64,000 bases of DNA from Ochrobactrum vermis. Its GTDB lineage: Bacteria; Pseudomonadota; Alphaproteobacteria; Rhizobiales; Rhizobiaceae. A model generated the notes under the pieces. The model saw only the letters and a program-made list of their open reading frames with translations, was not told where the DNA came from and made no database searches. Shown one piece after another: positions 19,423-28,862 of this stretch. The stretch is taken from assembly GCF_002975205.1 (NCBI RefSeq), contig NZ_PCOC01000001.1, forward strand, positions 1,302,001-1,366,000. The letters run 5' to 3'. The first letter of the stretch is position 1. Every line of letters begins with the position of its first letter. A program made the translations under genes and the position numbers.

Positions 19423-19857
19423 ATGCGGGGAATAATTGTTGTCAGCGCATTGCTGGCGGTGGCTGGCTGCACAAAGAAAGAGCCGTGCTGCCAAATCAAG
19501 ATTACGCCTCCAACCGAGATGTCCAAGGCTTTCGCTCACGAAAACTGGGACATAGGCTATTCGAAATCTGATATTAAACGCTGTTTCGGCGATGGCGTTA
19601 TCAACGTGAACGGCAGCAGAATCCATATCGTGGAAGACACCAGAAAAGCGGGTGCTGGCCGCTATTGTCATACGGCATTTTCAATCCCGACCGTTAAAAA
19701 TCCCAATAGATACGTAATGACGCCGTTCTCATACGAAAACTGGGATGCCGATGCCTGCCAGCTGAAGGCAATGTATTGTCTGCGTCCGGCATCGGCAGAG
19801 AAGCTTGCAAAGAGGTTTGGCCTGACGATTGATAAAACTCCTGTTTATAGGGAATGA
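19423..19857 (+). CDS. Small cysteine-rich lipoprotein, function unknown
   Basis: 144 residues from ATG 19423, after GGTGGGGAAAA. A short signal peptide ends in the lipobox LAVAGC, so Cys is probably lipidated and the protein is anchored in the envelope. The mature part has several further cysteines (KEPCCQ, IKRCFGDG, GRYCHTAF, DACQL, MYCLRP), which suggests disulphides in the periplasm. I recognise no family. It stands alone between arsC and the phn cluster. Confidence 0.65.
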   Translation: MRGIIVVSALLAVAGCTKKEPCCQIKITPPTEMSKAFAHENWDIGYSKSDIKRCFGDGVINVNGSRIHIVEDTRKAGAGRYCHTAFSIPTVKNPNRYVMTPFSYENWDADACQLKAMYCLRPASAEKLAKRFGLTIDKTPVYRE

Positions 19858-19904
19858 CCGATATCGACCGCCAGAAAAACCTTAGCCGCAATGTGTAGGA
19901 TGGC

Positions 19905-20675
19905 TCAAATCACGCCGTTCATCTGAGGGTCGCCGGGGTAGGTCTCGATTGAGAATTCCATATTGTCGGCTGAAAACCGTGTCAGCGAATACTGGATTGG
20001 CGCTCCGTCGGTATTCACATTGATCGCCTTGGCCGTCAGCACGATGGCGCCGGGCGAAAGTTTCAAATGTTTCAGATCGTCAGAATCCGCATGGCGGGCG
20101 GATATGACCGTGGATTTACGAAAGTAATCCACAATGCCTGCTTTTTTGAAAGCGGCAGTGATTGAACCGCTTTCCGCATAGTCCGTCGCTATTTCAGGAA
20201 ATTTTTCGGCACTGATCCAGAGTGTTGCACGCGATACCGGGCGCCCATCGGCACTGTGCAAGGTTTCCAGCCGTGTCACGGGTGAACCGGGCTCGATCTC
20301 GAGCGCCTCGGCTATATCCGGTGAGGCTGGCGCTATGTCGGACGCGAGTAGACTTCCCTTCATATCGCTTACCTGCGAAGCCAGCGATTGCGAAATACGG
20401 GTGCGGCGCCCGATCCGGTAGGTGAGGCGTTTTGCATTGGCGACAAAGGTGCCGCGCCCTTGTTCTGCCCGTAGCACACCTTCCTGTGTCAGAGCTGCAA
20501 TGGCGCTGCGCACTGTGTGACGATTGACGCCAAATCGTTCTGCCAGGTCCATCTCGGCTGGCATCCGCGCCCCGGACTGAAGCTTCCCGGCCATGATGTC
20601 GCCGCGTATCTCGTCGGCAATCTGCCGCCAGATGGCTACACCGCTGTTTCTCTCAATTCGCCTGTTCTTCGTCAT
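19905..20675 (-). CDS. phnF: GntR/HutC-family phosphonate regulator PhnF
   Basis: 256 residues from ATG 20675; a TTG one codon earlier is possible. The N-terminal winged helix-turn-helix includes MPAEMDLAERFGVNRHTVRS and VLRAEQGRGTFVA. A C-terminal UTRA ligand-binding domain spans about residues 95-245. It is divergent from phnG, with a 20-bp palindrome between them that should be its operator. It probably represses the phn genes and itself. Its start codon sits four bases from a PHO box, so the two control sites overlap its leader. Confidence 0.9.
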   Translation of the reverse strand: MTKNRRIERNSGVAIWRQIADEIRGDIMAGKLQSGARMPAEMDLAERFGVNRHTVRSAIAALTQEGVLRAEQGRGTFVANAKRLTYRIGRRTRISQSLASQVSDMKGSLLASDIAPASPDIAEALEIEPGSPVTRLETLHSADGRPVSRATLWISAEKFPEIATDYAESGSITAAFKKAGIVDYFRKSTVISARHADSDDLKHLKLSPGAIVLTAKAINVNTDGAPIQYSLTRFSADNMEFSIETYPGDPQMNGVI

Positions 20676-20678
20676 CAA

Positions 20679-20696
20679 CTGTCATCGTCCTGTCAT
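20679..20696 (+). promoter_or_regulatory. PHO box (PhoB site) for phnG operon
   Basis: Two exact CTGTCAT heptamers separated by four bases (11-base period). This is the PhoB-binding format. A possible -10 (TATCCA, 20707-20712) lies about ten bases beyond, where PhoB-activated promoters place it. Confidence 0.85.
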
Positions 20697-20728
20697 TGGC
20701 AGGGTGTATCCATTCTGGTATTGTATAG

Positions 20729-20748
20729 TTGTCTATATAACTAGACAA
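20729..20748. promoter_or_regulatory. Palindromic PhnF operator
   Basis: Perfect inverted repeat TTGTCTA-TATAAC-TAGACAA in the phnF-phnG divergent region, 45 bases before phnG. GntR/HutC regulators bind such TCTA..TAGA palindromes. It lies downstream of the PHO box and near the expected transcription start, a repressing position. Confidence 0.8.
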
Positions 20749-20792
20749 TCTAAGTAATCAAGTCAACAAGATTGGATAGGGCGGATAAGCTC

Positions 20793-21308
20793 ATGCAGAC
20801 GACGCGGCATAGCACGGGTGGAAGTGGAGTGGGCTCCACGACTGGAAACAGAACAGCGCCGGATGCGACGCAGAGTGCACGTCAGGCCAGTATGGCGCTT
20901 CTCGCTCGCGCAAGCGGCGAAGAATTGAAAACGTTCTGGCAGAACTGGGCGGACAAGCCTGAATTTGAAGTTTTGCGTGGTCCGGAAACCGGGCTGGTCA
21001 TGATGCGTGGCCGTATTGGCGGCGGTGGTGCCCCGTTCAATGTTGGCGAGGCAACAGTCACCCGCGCAACCGTTCGTCTGGCGAACGGTTCGGTTGGGCA
21101 TTCCTATACACTGGGACGTGATCAGGAAAAGGCGAAGCTGGCTGCATTGTTTGATGCTCTCTGGCTCGATGAAGCCACCCGCGATGCGATCGAAAACAAC
21201 GTGCTCAACGCATTGCGTGGTCGTGTCGATACTGCGGATGCAAAACGGCGCGGCGAAGCTGCTGCCACGAAGGTCGATTTCTTCACTATGGTTCGAGGAG
21301 ACAACTGA
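20793..21308 (+). CDS. phnG: C-P lyase core subunit PhnG
   Basis: 171 residues from ATG 20793, spaced nine bases from GGGCGGA; an in-frame TTG 21 bases upstream lies closer to the operator. The conserved PhnG block LRGPETGLVMMRGRIGGGG is near the middle. PhnG joins PhnH, PhnI and PhnJ in the core complex and, with PhnI, helps attach phosphonate to the ribose of ATP. Its TGA overlaps the phnH start, so the genes are translationally coupled. Confidence 0.93.
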   Translation: MQTTRHSTGGSGVGSTTGNRTAPDATQSARQASMALLARASGEELKTFWQNWADKPEFEVLRGPETGLVMMRGRIGGGGAPFNVGEATVTRATVRLANGSVGHSYTLGRDQEKAKLAALFDALWLDEATRDAIENNVLNALRGRVDTADAKRRGEAAATKVDFFTMVRGDN

Positions 21309-21919
21309 TGCTCCATTCTTCTTCTGCATTTGAAGGCGGACTGGCTGACCCAGTCAATGAAGCGCAGTCGGCGTTTCATGCAGTCATGCACGCAATGGCC
21401 AATCCTGGTCGTATCCATTCGCTGCCTAGTGCGGCTGCGCCATCAAAGCCGCTCACGCCTGAGCTTGGCCTGATTGCAGCAACGCTTCTTGATCACGACG
21501 CAAGCGTCTGGGTCGATGCTGAAATTGCAGCCAATCAGGACGCAACGGCCTGGCTGAAATTCCATACCGGCGCGCCAATCGTCGGCGATCAATCGAAAGC
21601 GCAATTCGCACTTGTAACGGATGCGCAATCGTTGCCAGCACTTTCTTCCTTCGCGCAGGGAGATCCTGAATTTCCGGATCGTTCGACGACTGTTGTTCTG
21701 GCGGTTTCTAAGCTCAACAGCGGGCAAGGTTTCAGTCTCAAAGGCCCGGGCATCAAGGATGAAACTGTGCTGACCGTTGAGGGTTTGCCGCAGGATTTTG
21801 CTGCGCAATGGCGCGAAAATGGCGCGTTGTTTCCGTTGGGTGTCGATCTGGTACTTGTCGCTGACGGCAAAGTCGCAGCGCTTCCCCGGACCACTCGCGT
21901 AGAGAATTTGGAGGGCTGA
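21308..21919 (+). CDS. phnH: C-P lyase core subunit PhnH
   Basis: 203 residues. The N-terminal part FEGGLADPVNEAQSAFHAVMHAMANPGR is the PhnH family hallmark region (FxGG ... Q..FR..M.AMA.PG). Later LKGPGIKDE matches the conserved GPGI block. PhnH has a fold like PLP-dependent transferases but binds no cofactor, and is needed for core assembly. It overlaps phnG by one base and ends three bases before phnI. Confidence 0.93.
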   Translation: MLHSSSAFEGGLADPVNEAQSAFHAVMHAMANPGRIHSLPSAAAPSKPLTPELGLIAATLLDHDASVWVDAEIAANQDATAWLKFHTGAPIVGDQSKAQFALVTDAQSLPALSSFAQGDPEFPDRSTTVVLAVSKLNSGQGFSLKGPGIKDETVLTVEGLPQDFAAQWRENGALFPLGVDLVLVADGKVAALPRTTRVENLEG

Positions 21920-21922
21920 TCC

Positions 21923-23032
21923 ATGTATGTTGCTGTAAAGGGCGGTGAAACCGCCATCCGCAATGCCCACCGTCTGCTTGATGATCGCCGTCGCGGCGAC
22001 CGCTCGGTTCCAGCGTTGCGTCTTGACCAGATTGCCGAACAGCTTGGTCTCGCCGTTGATCGCGTCATGGCCGAAGGTTCGCTTTATGACCGCGAACTCG
22101 CAGCCCTTGCCGTGCGCCAGTCGCGTGGCGATCTGATTGAGGCAATCTTTCTGGTTCGCGCCTACCGCACAACCTTGCCGCGTTTTGGCTATTCGCTGCC
22201 ACTTGAGACCGCGAATATGCTGATCGAACGTCGCATTTCAGCCACCTATAAAGATCTGCCCGGCGGGCAGCTGCTGGGGCCGACATTTGACTACACGCAT
22301 CGCCTGCTTGATCCAGAACTGGCTGGTGATGTCAGTGTTCCCGAGCCGGAAGTGCGTGCGACTGAGCCTGAAGAGACGCCACGCGTGACCGATATTCTCG
22401 GTGTCAACGGCATGATCGAAGAAGATGGTGCAATGCCGGAAGGGCATGAGCCGGGCGATCTTACCCGCGAACCGTGGACGTTCCCGATGCCGCGCGATCT
22501 GCGCTTGCAGGCTTTGGCGCGGGGTGACGAAGGCTTCCTACTAGCGCTGGGTTATTCCACGCAACGCGGTTATGGCAACACGCATCCCTTTGTCGGTGAA
22601 ATCCGCATTGGTGAGGTGGAGGTTGAGTTCGATGTGCCTGAGCTTGGCTTTGCCGTTTCGCTTGGCCGCGTTCAGCTGACCGAATGCCAGATGGTGAGCC
22701 AGTTCAATGGTTCAGCCAAACAGGCACCGCAGTTTACCCGTGGCTATGGTCTGGTGTTCGGACAAAGCGAGCGCAAAGCCATGTCGATGTCGCTTTGCGA
22801 CCGTGCGCTGCGTGTCCGCGAATTCGATGCGGATGTGACAGCACCCGCGCAGGACGAAGAATTCGTCATTTCCCATTCCGACAATGTGCAGTCGACCGGC
22901 TTCGTCGAGCATCTGAAATTGCCACATTACGTGGATTTTCAGGCCGAACTCGAACTGATCCGCCGGATGCGTGCGGAATACGAACAAGCGAACAACGAGA
23001 CTGAAGCTTTGGCAAAGGAAGCTGCAGAATGA
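21923..23032 (+). CDS. phnI: C-P lyase core subunit PhnI
   Basis: 369 residues starting MYVAVKGGETAIRNAHRLL, the invariant PhnI start. Conserved blocks include DRELAALAVRQSRGDLIEA and LALGYSTQRGYGNTHPFVGE. With PhnG, PhnH and PhnL it displaces adenine from ATP to make ribosyl-alkylphosphonate triphosphate. Its last bases overlap the phnJ start (ATGA). Confidence 0.95.
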   Translation: MYVAVKGGETAIRNAHRLLDDRRRGDRSVPALRLDQIAEQLGLAVDRVMAEGSLYDRELAALAVRQSRGDLIEAIFLVRAYRTTLPRFGYSLPLETANMLIERRISATYKDLPGGQLLGPTFDYTHRLLDPELAGDVSVPEPEVRATEPEETPRVTDILGVNGMIEEDGAMPEGHEPGDLTREPWTFPMPRDLRLQALARGDEGFLLALGYSTQRGYGNTHPFVGEIRIGEVEVEFDVPELGFAVSLGRVQLTECQMVSQFNGSAKQAPQFTRGYGLVFGQSERKAMSMSLCDRALRVREFDADVTAPAQDEEFVISHSDNVQSTGFVEHLKLPHYVDFQAELELIRRMRAEYEQANNETEALAKEAAE

Positions 23033-23922
23033 GCGATCTAGCCAATTACAACTTCGCCTATCTGGACGAGCAGACAAAGCGGATGATCCGTCGCGCTATC
23101 CTGAAAGCCATTGCTATTCCGGGCTATCAGGTGCCGTTCGCAAGCCGTGAAATGCCGATGCCTTATGGCTGGGGCACAGGCGGCGTGCAGGTGACGGCGG
23201 CAATTCTCGGTCAGAATGACGTGCTGAAGGTTATCGATCAGGGCGCAGACGATACGACCAATGCCGTTTCCATCCGGGCATTCTTCCAGAAAACTGCCGA
23301 TGTTGCCGTGACCACCCATACGGGTGAGGCGACTATCATCCAGACACGTCACCGCATTCCGGAATATCCGCTGACTGAAGGGCAGGTGATTGTCTATCAG
23401 GTACCAATTCCTGAACCGCTGCGTTTTCTGGAACCGCGTGAAACCGAAACGCGCAAGATGCACGCGCTTGCCGAATATGGCCTCATGCATGTGAAGCTTT
23501 ACGAAGATATCGCGCGCCACGGCCACATCGCCAAGACCTATGATTATCCGGTGATGATTGAAGGGCGCTATGTCATGGCACCGTCGCCGACGCCCAAGTT
23601 CGACAATCCAAAGATGCATATGTCGCCAGCTTTGCAGCTGTTTGGTGCTGGTCGCGAAAAGCGCATCTATGCCGTACCGCCTTATACGGATGTCGTGAGC
23701 CTCGACTTCGAGGATCATCCATTTGAGGTGCAGAAATTCAAACAGCCTTGCGCATTGTGTGGCGCACGCGGCGTCTATCTCGACGAAGTCGTGCTCGATG
23801 ACCGTGGCGGCTCGATGTTTGTCTGCTCCGATACCGATTTTTGCGAAGATCGTCAGGCGAATGGCCACTTTGGTCATCTGGCAGCGAACAATGAGGCCGC
23901 AGCCAAGGGAGCCCTGAAATGA
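23029..23922 (+). CDS. phnJ: Alpha-D-ribose 1-methylphosphonate 5-phosphate C-P lyase PhnJ
   Basis: 297 residues. Cys241, Cys244 and Cys266 (CALC ... FVCSD) match the iron-sulphur ligands, and Cys272 and Gly32 match the radical residues, at the same numbers as in E. coli PhnJ. This radical-SAM-like enzyme breaks the carbon-phosphorus bond, releasing the alkane and a cyclic ribose phosphate. It is coupled by ATGA overlaps to phnI before it and phnK after it. Confidence 0.97.
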   Translation: MSDLANYNFAYLDEQTKRMIRRAILKAIAIPGYQVPFASREMPMPYGWGTGGVQVTAAILGQNDVLKVIDQGADDTTNAVSIRAFFQKTADVAVTTHTGEATIIQTRHRIPEYPLTEGQVIVYQVPIPEPLRFLEPRETETRKMHALAEYGLMHVKLYEDIARHGHIAKTYDYPVMIEGRYVMAPSPTPKFDNPKMHMSPALQLFGAGREKRIYAVPPYTDVVSLDFEDHPFEVQKFKQPCALCGARGVYLDEVVLDDRGGSMFVCSDTDFCEDRQANGHFGHLAANNEAAAKGALK

Positions 23923-24719
23923 GCCCTGAAAAGAGCATTGAAATGAGCGTCGAACCTTTGCTGAAAGTCAGCAATCTCTCGAAGTTTTATGGCAGTCGTC
24001 GCGGTTGCGCGGATATCGATTTCTCGCTGTGGCCGGGCGAAGTGCTGGCCATCGTCGGCGAATCCGGTTCGGGCAAGACGACCTTGCTGAACTGTCTGGC
24101 GACACGTCTGGAACCGACATCGGGCAGCGTGGAATATCGGATGCGTGATGGCGAGTTCCGTGATCTTTACAAGATCGGTGAGGCCGAGCGTCGCTTCCTG
24201 ATGCGTACCGACTGGGGCTTTGTGCATCAGAACCCTTCCGATGGTTTGCGCATGACCGTTTCGGCAGGTGCCAATGTCGGTGAACGGCTGATGGCTGTTG
24301 GCGAGCGCCATTATGGCAATATTCGCAACACAGCAACGGAATGGCTCGGACGTGTCGAAATCGCTGCTGACCGCATCGACGACCAGCCCCGCGCTTTCTC
24401 CGGCGGTATGCGTCAGCGTCTGCAGATTGCGCGCAATCTCGTCACAGCTCCGCGTCTTGTTTTCATGGATGAACCGACCGGCGGTCTCGACGTGTCCGTG
24501 CAGGCACGTCTTCTCGACCTGCTGCGCGGTTTGGTGAACGATCTCGGCCTTTCGGTTGTCATCGTGACCCACGATCTCGCAGTGGCGCGTCTTCTGTCCC
24601 ATCGCATCATGGTCATGAAAGACGGCCATATTGTCGAACAGGGTCTGACCGACCGCGTTCTGGATGACCCGCAAGCGCCTTACACGCAGCTGCTCGTGTC
24701 GTCTATTTTGCAGGTTTAG
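23919..24719 (+). CDS. phnK: C-P lyase ATP-binding subunit PhnK
   Basis: 266 residues from ATG 23919, eight bases from GGGAG; ATG 23943 is an alternative. It is an ABC ATPase with Walker A GESGSGKTTLLN, signature FSGGMRQRLQIARN and Walker B LVFMDEPTGGLD. It resembles oligopeptide-transport ATPases, but in C-P lyase it docks on the PhnGHIJ core. The gene overlaps phnJ by four bases. Confidence 0.94.
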   Translation: MSPEKSIEMSVEPLLKVSNLSKFYGSRRGCADIDFSLWPGEVLAIVGESGSGKTTLLNCLATRLEPTSGSVEYRMRDGEFRDLYKIGEAERRFLMRTDWGFVHQNPSDGLRMTVSAGANVGERLMAVGERHYGNIRNTATEWLGRVEIAADRIDDQPRAFSGGMRQRLQIARNLVTAPRLVFMDEPTGGLDVSVQARLLDLLRGLVNDLGLSVVIVTHDLAVARLLSHRIMVMKDGHIVEQGLTDRVLDDPQAPYTQLLVSSILQV

Positions 24720-24786
24720 TAAATTAAAACAGATGTTTGCAGCGTGTTGTTCGTAAATTAGCGAAACTTCATGCGTGAGGTGAGAA

Positions 24787-25506
24787 ATGACACAAGTTAG
24801 AACATCCTCTCCGCTGGCCGTGTCGGGTCTAGCGAAGACGTTCACGATGCATTTGCAGGGTGGCATTCAGTTGCCAGTCGTAAGTAACGTGGACTTCAAT
24901 CTGGAAGCAGGCGAATGCGCCGTGCTTGGCGGACCTTCCGGTGCTGGTAAAAGCTCCATTCTCAAGATGGTCTATGGCAATTACGCGGTGAATGCAGGTT
25001 CGATCCTCATTCGTCACGAAGACCGTATGGTGGATCTGGCAACGGCCGATCCGCGCGAAGTGCTGGCCGTTCGGCGTGATACGATTGGTTATGTCAGCCA
25101 GTTCCTGCGCACATTGCCTCGCGTGGCGGCAATCGACGTCGTTGCGGAGCCATTGGTGGCTCGCGGTGTTGATCGCGATGCTGCTCGCAATCGTGCAAGC
25201 GAGTTGCTCGCGCAGCTCAACCTGCCGGAACGGCTCTGGGCATTGCCACCTGCTACCTTCTCCGGCGGTGAGCAGCAGCGCGTGAATATTGCGCGCGGTT
25301 TCATCACGGATCATCCGGTGTTGCTGCTTGATGAGCCGACCGCTTCGCTCGATGCCAAAAACAGGGCAGTCGTTGTTGACCTCATCAAGGCCAAGAAGGC
25401 GCAAGGCGTCGCAATGCTTGGCATTTTCCATGATGAAGATGTGCGTGAACAGGTTGCTGATCGCATTATCGACGTAACCGCTTTCTCGCCGAGGGCAGCA
25501 GCATGA
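24787..25506 (+). CDS. phnL: C-P lyase ATP-binding subunit PhnL
   Basis: 239 residues from ATG 24787, after GAGGTGAG. ABC ATPase with Walker [13 protein letters not shown], signature [14 protein letters not shown] and Walker [13 protein letters not shown]. It is needed for the ATP-coupling step with PhnI and docks on PhnK. A 67-base gap, the largest in the GHIJKL run, precedes it. Its stop overlaps the next start (ATGA). Confidence 0.94.
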   Translation: MTQVRTSSPLAVSGLAKTFTMHLQGGIQLPVVSNVDFNLEAGECAVLGGPSGAGKSSILKMVYGNYAVNAGSILIRHEDRMVDLATADPREVLAVRRDTIGYVSQFLRTLPRVAAIDVVAEPLVARGVDRDAARNRASELLAQLNLPERLWALPPATFSGGEQQRVNIARGFITDHPVLLLDEPTASLDAKNRAVVVDLIKAKKAQGVAMLGIFHDEDVREQVADRIIDVTAFSPRAAA

Positions 25507-26159
25507 CCAAGCTCTCGGTAGAACCACTGGTTCACGAAACGGCTGAAGTAAACGGTAGCAAGCTAGGTCGATATACCGAGACCGGCGCGCGCAGCCGTGT
25601 TTCGGACACTGTGCTGGACGACTATTCCTATCTCGGTATCGATTGCGAAATCTGGTGTGCTGAGATCGGCAAGTTTTCCAATATCGCCAGCCATGTGCGT
25701 ATCAACGCCACCAATCATCCAACATGGCGTCCGACGTTGCATCATTTCACCTATCGCGCCGGTGATTACTGGCCGGAAGAAAAGGATGAGACGGAGTTCT
25801 TTGATTGGCGTCGCGGCAATGCCGTGAAAATCGGTCATGACACATGGCTCGGCCATGGCTCCACCATCTTGCCGGGTGTGACGGTTGGCAATGGTGCGGT
25901 TGTCGGTGCCGGAGCTGTCGTGAGCAAGGACGTGGCACCCTATACGATTGTTGGCGGGGTCCCGGCTCGTCTCATTCGCGAACGCTTCGACGCTGCGACC
26001 GGCAATCGTCTGGATCGTCTGGCGTGGTGGGACTGGAGCCATGATCGTCTGCGCCAGGCGCTCGATGATTTCCGCGCGCTCGATATCGAAGCTTTCCTCT
26101 CGAAATATGAAACGGCCGCCAATGCGAATGCGGTCATGAAAGAGCTATCCAATGGCTAA
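25503..26159 (+). CDS. Phosphonate-cluster hexapeptide-repeat acyltransferase
   Basis: 218 residues with a left-handed beta-helix of hexapeptide repeats: [20 protein letters not shown], then [33 protein letters not shown] (long repeat described, positions about 108-140). The tail [16 protein letters not shown] is typical of chloramphenicol-acetyltransferase-like enzymes. Members in phn operons are thought to acylate a phosphonate or pathway intermediate, perhaps in place of PhnO. It overlaps phnL by four bases and phnM by eight. Confidence 0.88.
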   Translation: MTKLSVEPLVHETAEVNGSKLGRYTETGARSRVSDTVLDDYSYLGIDCEIWCAEIGKFSNIASHVRINATNHPTWRPTLHHFTYRAGDYWPEEKDETEFFDWRRGNAVKIGHDTWLGHGSTILPGVTVGNGAVVGAGAVVSKDVAPYTIVGGVPARLIRERFDAATGNRLDRLAWWDWSHDRLRQALDDFRALDIEAFLSKYETAANANAVMKELSNG

Positions 26160-27291
26160 TGAAACCGTTCTGAAAAATGCGCAGATCGTGCTTGCTGATG
26201 AGATCGTTTCCGGTTCTATCCTGATCCGTGATGGCAAAATTGCCGCCATCGATCAGGGTAATACCAATGGCGGCGATGACATGGACGGCGATTATGTCAT
26301 TCCGGGCCTCATCGAGCTGCATACCGACCAGCTGGAAAGCCATTACGCGCCGCGTCCAAAGGTGCGCTGGAATGTCGATGCAGCGGTTCAGGCGCATGAT
26401 GCGCAGGTTGCAGCATCGGGCATCACGACAGTTTTCGATGCGATGCGCGTTGGATCCGATTATGACCGTGACTTCGTGGGCAAGGATATGCGGATGCTTG
26501 CGGACGCCATCGAAAGCGGTGTTCGCGAAAATCGCCTGCGTGCAGACCACTTTCTGCACCTGCGCTGCGAAGTTTCCTCAGCAGATTGCCTTGAAACATT
26601 CGAGCTTTTCGCAGGCGATGACCGCGTTAAACTCGCTTCGCTGATGGATCATGCACCGGGACAGCGTCAATTCGTTGATCTTAATACGTATCGCACTTAT
26701 TACATGCGCAAGATGAAGCTCACGGATGAGGAGTTCCGGGTGCATTGTGAGAAGCGTATGGCGGATTCGGACGCCTATTCGGCCAAACATCGTCGCGCCA
26801 TTGCCGAACTGGCAGCAGCGCGCAGCATCGTGCTGGCCAGCCATGATGATGCGACCAGCGCGCATGTCGATGAATCACTCGACCATGGTGTGCGGATCGC
26901 CGAGTTTCCGACCACGATTGAAGCCGCTAATGCCTCTAAAGATGCGGGCCTTTCCATTCTGATGGGCGCGCCCAATATCGTTCGCGGTGGCTCGCATTCC
27001 GGCAACATCGCTGCACGCGATCTTGTCGACAATGGCAGCCTCGACATCCTGTCCTCGGATTACATTCCGTTCAGCCTCATTCAGTCGACTTTCGGGCTTG
27101 CTTCGGGCGAGCGTCCGATTGCGCTACCACAGGCTGTCCGCCTCGTAACCAAGAACCCGGCTGATGCCATGGCTATGGATGATCGCGGCGAAATCGCTAT
27201 CGGAAAGCGTGCCGATCTGGTTCGCGTGCGTCCGAAAGGTGCAATTCCGGTTGTGCGCACTGTCTGGCGCGAAGGCGAACGGGTGCTTTGA
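26152..27291 (+). CDS. phnM: Ribose 1-methylphosphonate 5-triphosphate diphosphatase PhnM
   Basis: 379 residues of the amidohydrolase superfamily. Metal-site histidines are seen in [17 protein letters not shown] and [10 protein letters not shown], and the [13 protein letters not shown] and VRGGSHSGN segments are conserved in PhnM. It removes pyrophosphate from the ribose triphosphate made by PhnGHIL. It overlaps the transferase gene before it, and its TGA overlaps the phnN ATG. Confidence 0.94.
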   Translation: MANETVLKNAQIVLADEIVSGSILIRDGKIAAIDQGNTNGGDDMDGDYVIPGLIELHTDQLESHYAPRPKVRWNVDAAVQAHDAQVAASGITTVFDAMRVGSDYDRDFVGKDMRMLADAIESGVRENRLRADHFLHLRCEVSSADCLETFELFAGDDRVKLASLMDHAPGQRQFVDLNTYRTYYMRKMKLTDEEFRVHCEKRMADSDAYSAKHRRAIAELAAARSIVLASHDDATSAHVDESLDHGVRIAEFPTTIEAANASKDAGLSILMGAPNIVRGGSHSGNIAARDLVDNGSLDILSSDYIPFSLIQSTFGLASGERPIALPQAVRLVTKNPADAMAMDDRGEIAIGKRADLVRVRPKGAIPVVRTVWREGERVL

Positions 27292-27875
27292 TGCAGATGC
27301 AATCCGATACGCCGAAAGGCTGTTTCGTTGCCGTTGTCGGCCCCAGCGGGGCCGGCAAGGACACAATCATGGATGCAGCGCGTGTGGCTCTTGCGGGCGA
27401 CACGCGGTTTCATTTTGTGCGCCGGATCATCACGCGTCCGCAAATGCCGGGCACGGAAGATCACGACAGTCTGGATGAAACAGCGTTTACGAAAGCCGCA
27501 GGCGAGGGTGCTTTCGCGCTTCACTGGCAGGCGCATGGCCTGAGCTATGGATTGCCGAAATCACTTGATGGTGAAATCGCCGACGGTATCGTCGTGATTG
27601 CCAATGTCTCACGGCGTGTACTTGGCGATATCCGCAGGCTTTATTCGGAACGGTCCGTGGTTGTCATCTCGGCTAGGCCGGAAGTACTTGCAGAGCGGCT
27701 TGCATCGCGCGGACGTGAAAGTCGAGAAGAAATCGCTTTGCGACTTCAGCGCGAAGTGAGCTTCGATGACGGTGCAGACGATGTCGTCATAATAGACAAT
27801 TCGGGTGAAGTCGCTGCTTCCACAGATGCCTTCCTGCGTCACCTGCAGGAAATGAGCATTAAAACAATTGCCTAA
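27291..27875 (+). CDS. phnN: Ribose 1,5-bisphosphate phosphokinase PhnN
   Basis: 194 residues from ATG 27291, overlapping the phnM stop by one base. It has a guanylate-kinase-like fold with Walker A GPSGAGKDTIMD near residue 16 and the conserved FVRRIITRP region. PhnN phosphorylates ribose 1,5-bisphosphate to PRPP and so returns the pathway product to nucleotide synthesis. It is the last gene of the first phn unit. No phnP (cyclic phosphodiesterase) follows. Confidence 0.92.
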   Translation: MQMQSDTPKGCFVAVVGPSGAGKDTIMDAARVALAGDTRFHFVRRIITRPQMPGTEDHDSLDETAFTKAAGEGAFALHWQAHGLSYGLPKSLDGEIADGIVVIANVSRRVLGDIRRLYSERSVVVISARPEVLAERLASRGRESREEIALRLQREVSFDDGADDVVIIDNSGEVAASTDAFLRHLQEMSIKTIA

Positions 27876-27910
27876 ATTAAAAACTTAAAGCGGAATGTAA
27901 GTTTACACAA

Positions 27911-27939
27911 ACGTCATGATCCGTTCATTGCAGTGTCAT
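27911..27939 (+). promoter_or_regulatory. Three-repeat PHO box upstream of phnC
   Basis: ACGTCAT, CGTTCAT and GTGTCAT occur at 27911, 27922 and 27933, an exact 11-base period, which suggests tandem PhoB dimers. A possible -10 CAATAG lies at 27949-27954. An 11-bp perfect inverted repeat (27917-27927 with 27940-27950, TGATCCGTTCA) overlaps it. Confidence 0.72.
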
Positions 27940-27977
27940 TGAACGGATCAATAGTGAGCATGAATGGAGACGAATTC

Positions 27978-28805
27978 ATGCTTCAACTAAAAAACGTAAC
28001 GCGCCGCTATAATGATAAGGTGGCGGTTTCGGGTGTTGATCTCGAGATCGAGCCGGGCTCGTTTGTTGGGATTATTGGTCGCTCGGGCGCGGGAAAGTCG
28101 ACGCTGCTGCGTATGATCAATCGCCTGGTTGAACCTTCAGAGGGAACAATTCACTGGGATGGTCGCGACGTTACCGGGCTCAAGGGTTCGGGATTGCGCG
28201 ATTGGCGCGCACAATGCGCGATGATTTTCCAGCATTTTAATCTGGTCGATCGTCTTGATGTTCTGACCAATGTTCTGATGGGGCGTCTCAACTATGTTTC
28301 GACGCCTAAGTCGCTCCTGCGCATCTGGAGCGATGAAGAGCGTCTGATCGCTCTTTCGGCGTTGCAGCAATTCGATATTGCGCATCTTGCAGCCCATCGC
28401 GCCGATGAGCTTTCGAGTGGTCAGCAGCAGCGCGTGGCCATTGCCCGTGCGCTTGTTCAGCAGCCCCGCATCATTCTCGCCGACGAGCCGATTGCATCAC
28501 TCGATCCGCGCAATACCCGCAGCGTCATGGACGCTCTGCGTCGCATCAATCGCGAATATGGCATCACGGTTCTCTGCAATCTGCACTCGCTCGATATTGC
28601 GCGCAGCTATTGCGACCGCCTCGTCGGTATGTCTGCCGGCAAGATCGTATTCCGCGGCACACCGTCGATGCTGACAGATATGGCATCACGCGACCTTTAC
28701 GGCATGGAAGCCGATGAAGTCATCGATGCCGATGAACAGGCTGAAACAATGCCAATGCCAGTTCCGCAGTCGGCTCAAGCCGTTCTGCGCCAGCTTTCCG
28801 CCTGA
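27978..28805 (+). CDS. phnC: Phosphonate ABC transporter ATP-binding protein PhnC
   Basis: 275 residues from ATG 27978, eight bases from TGGAGA; longer in-frame GTG/ATG starts run back into the PHO box. Walker A is [12 protein letters not shown], the signature [15 protein letters not shown] and the Walker [13 protein letters not shown]. It powers uptake through PhnE using PhnD. It is the first gene of a second phn unit with its own PHO box. In Sinorhizobium the homologous PhoCDET system also carries phosphate, so that is possible here. Confidence 0.93.
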   Translation: MLQLKNVTRRYNDKVAVSGVDLEIEPGSFVGIIGRSGAGKSTLLRMINRLVEPSEGTIHWDGRDVTGLKGSGLRDWRAQCAMIFQHFNLVDRLDVLTNVLMGRLNYVSTPKSLLRIWSDEERLIALSALQQFDIAHLAAHRADELSSGQQQRVAIARALVQQPRIILADEPIASLDPRNTRSVMDALRRINREYGITVLCNLHSLDIARSYCDRLVGMSAGKIVFRGTPSMLTDMASRDLYGMEADEVIDADEQAETMPMPVPQSAQAVLRQLSA

Positions 28806-28862
28806 GCGCACAAAGCTCCGGAAAAAATTACGCTCCAAACTCAGGATTAACAGGAGATACCT

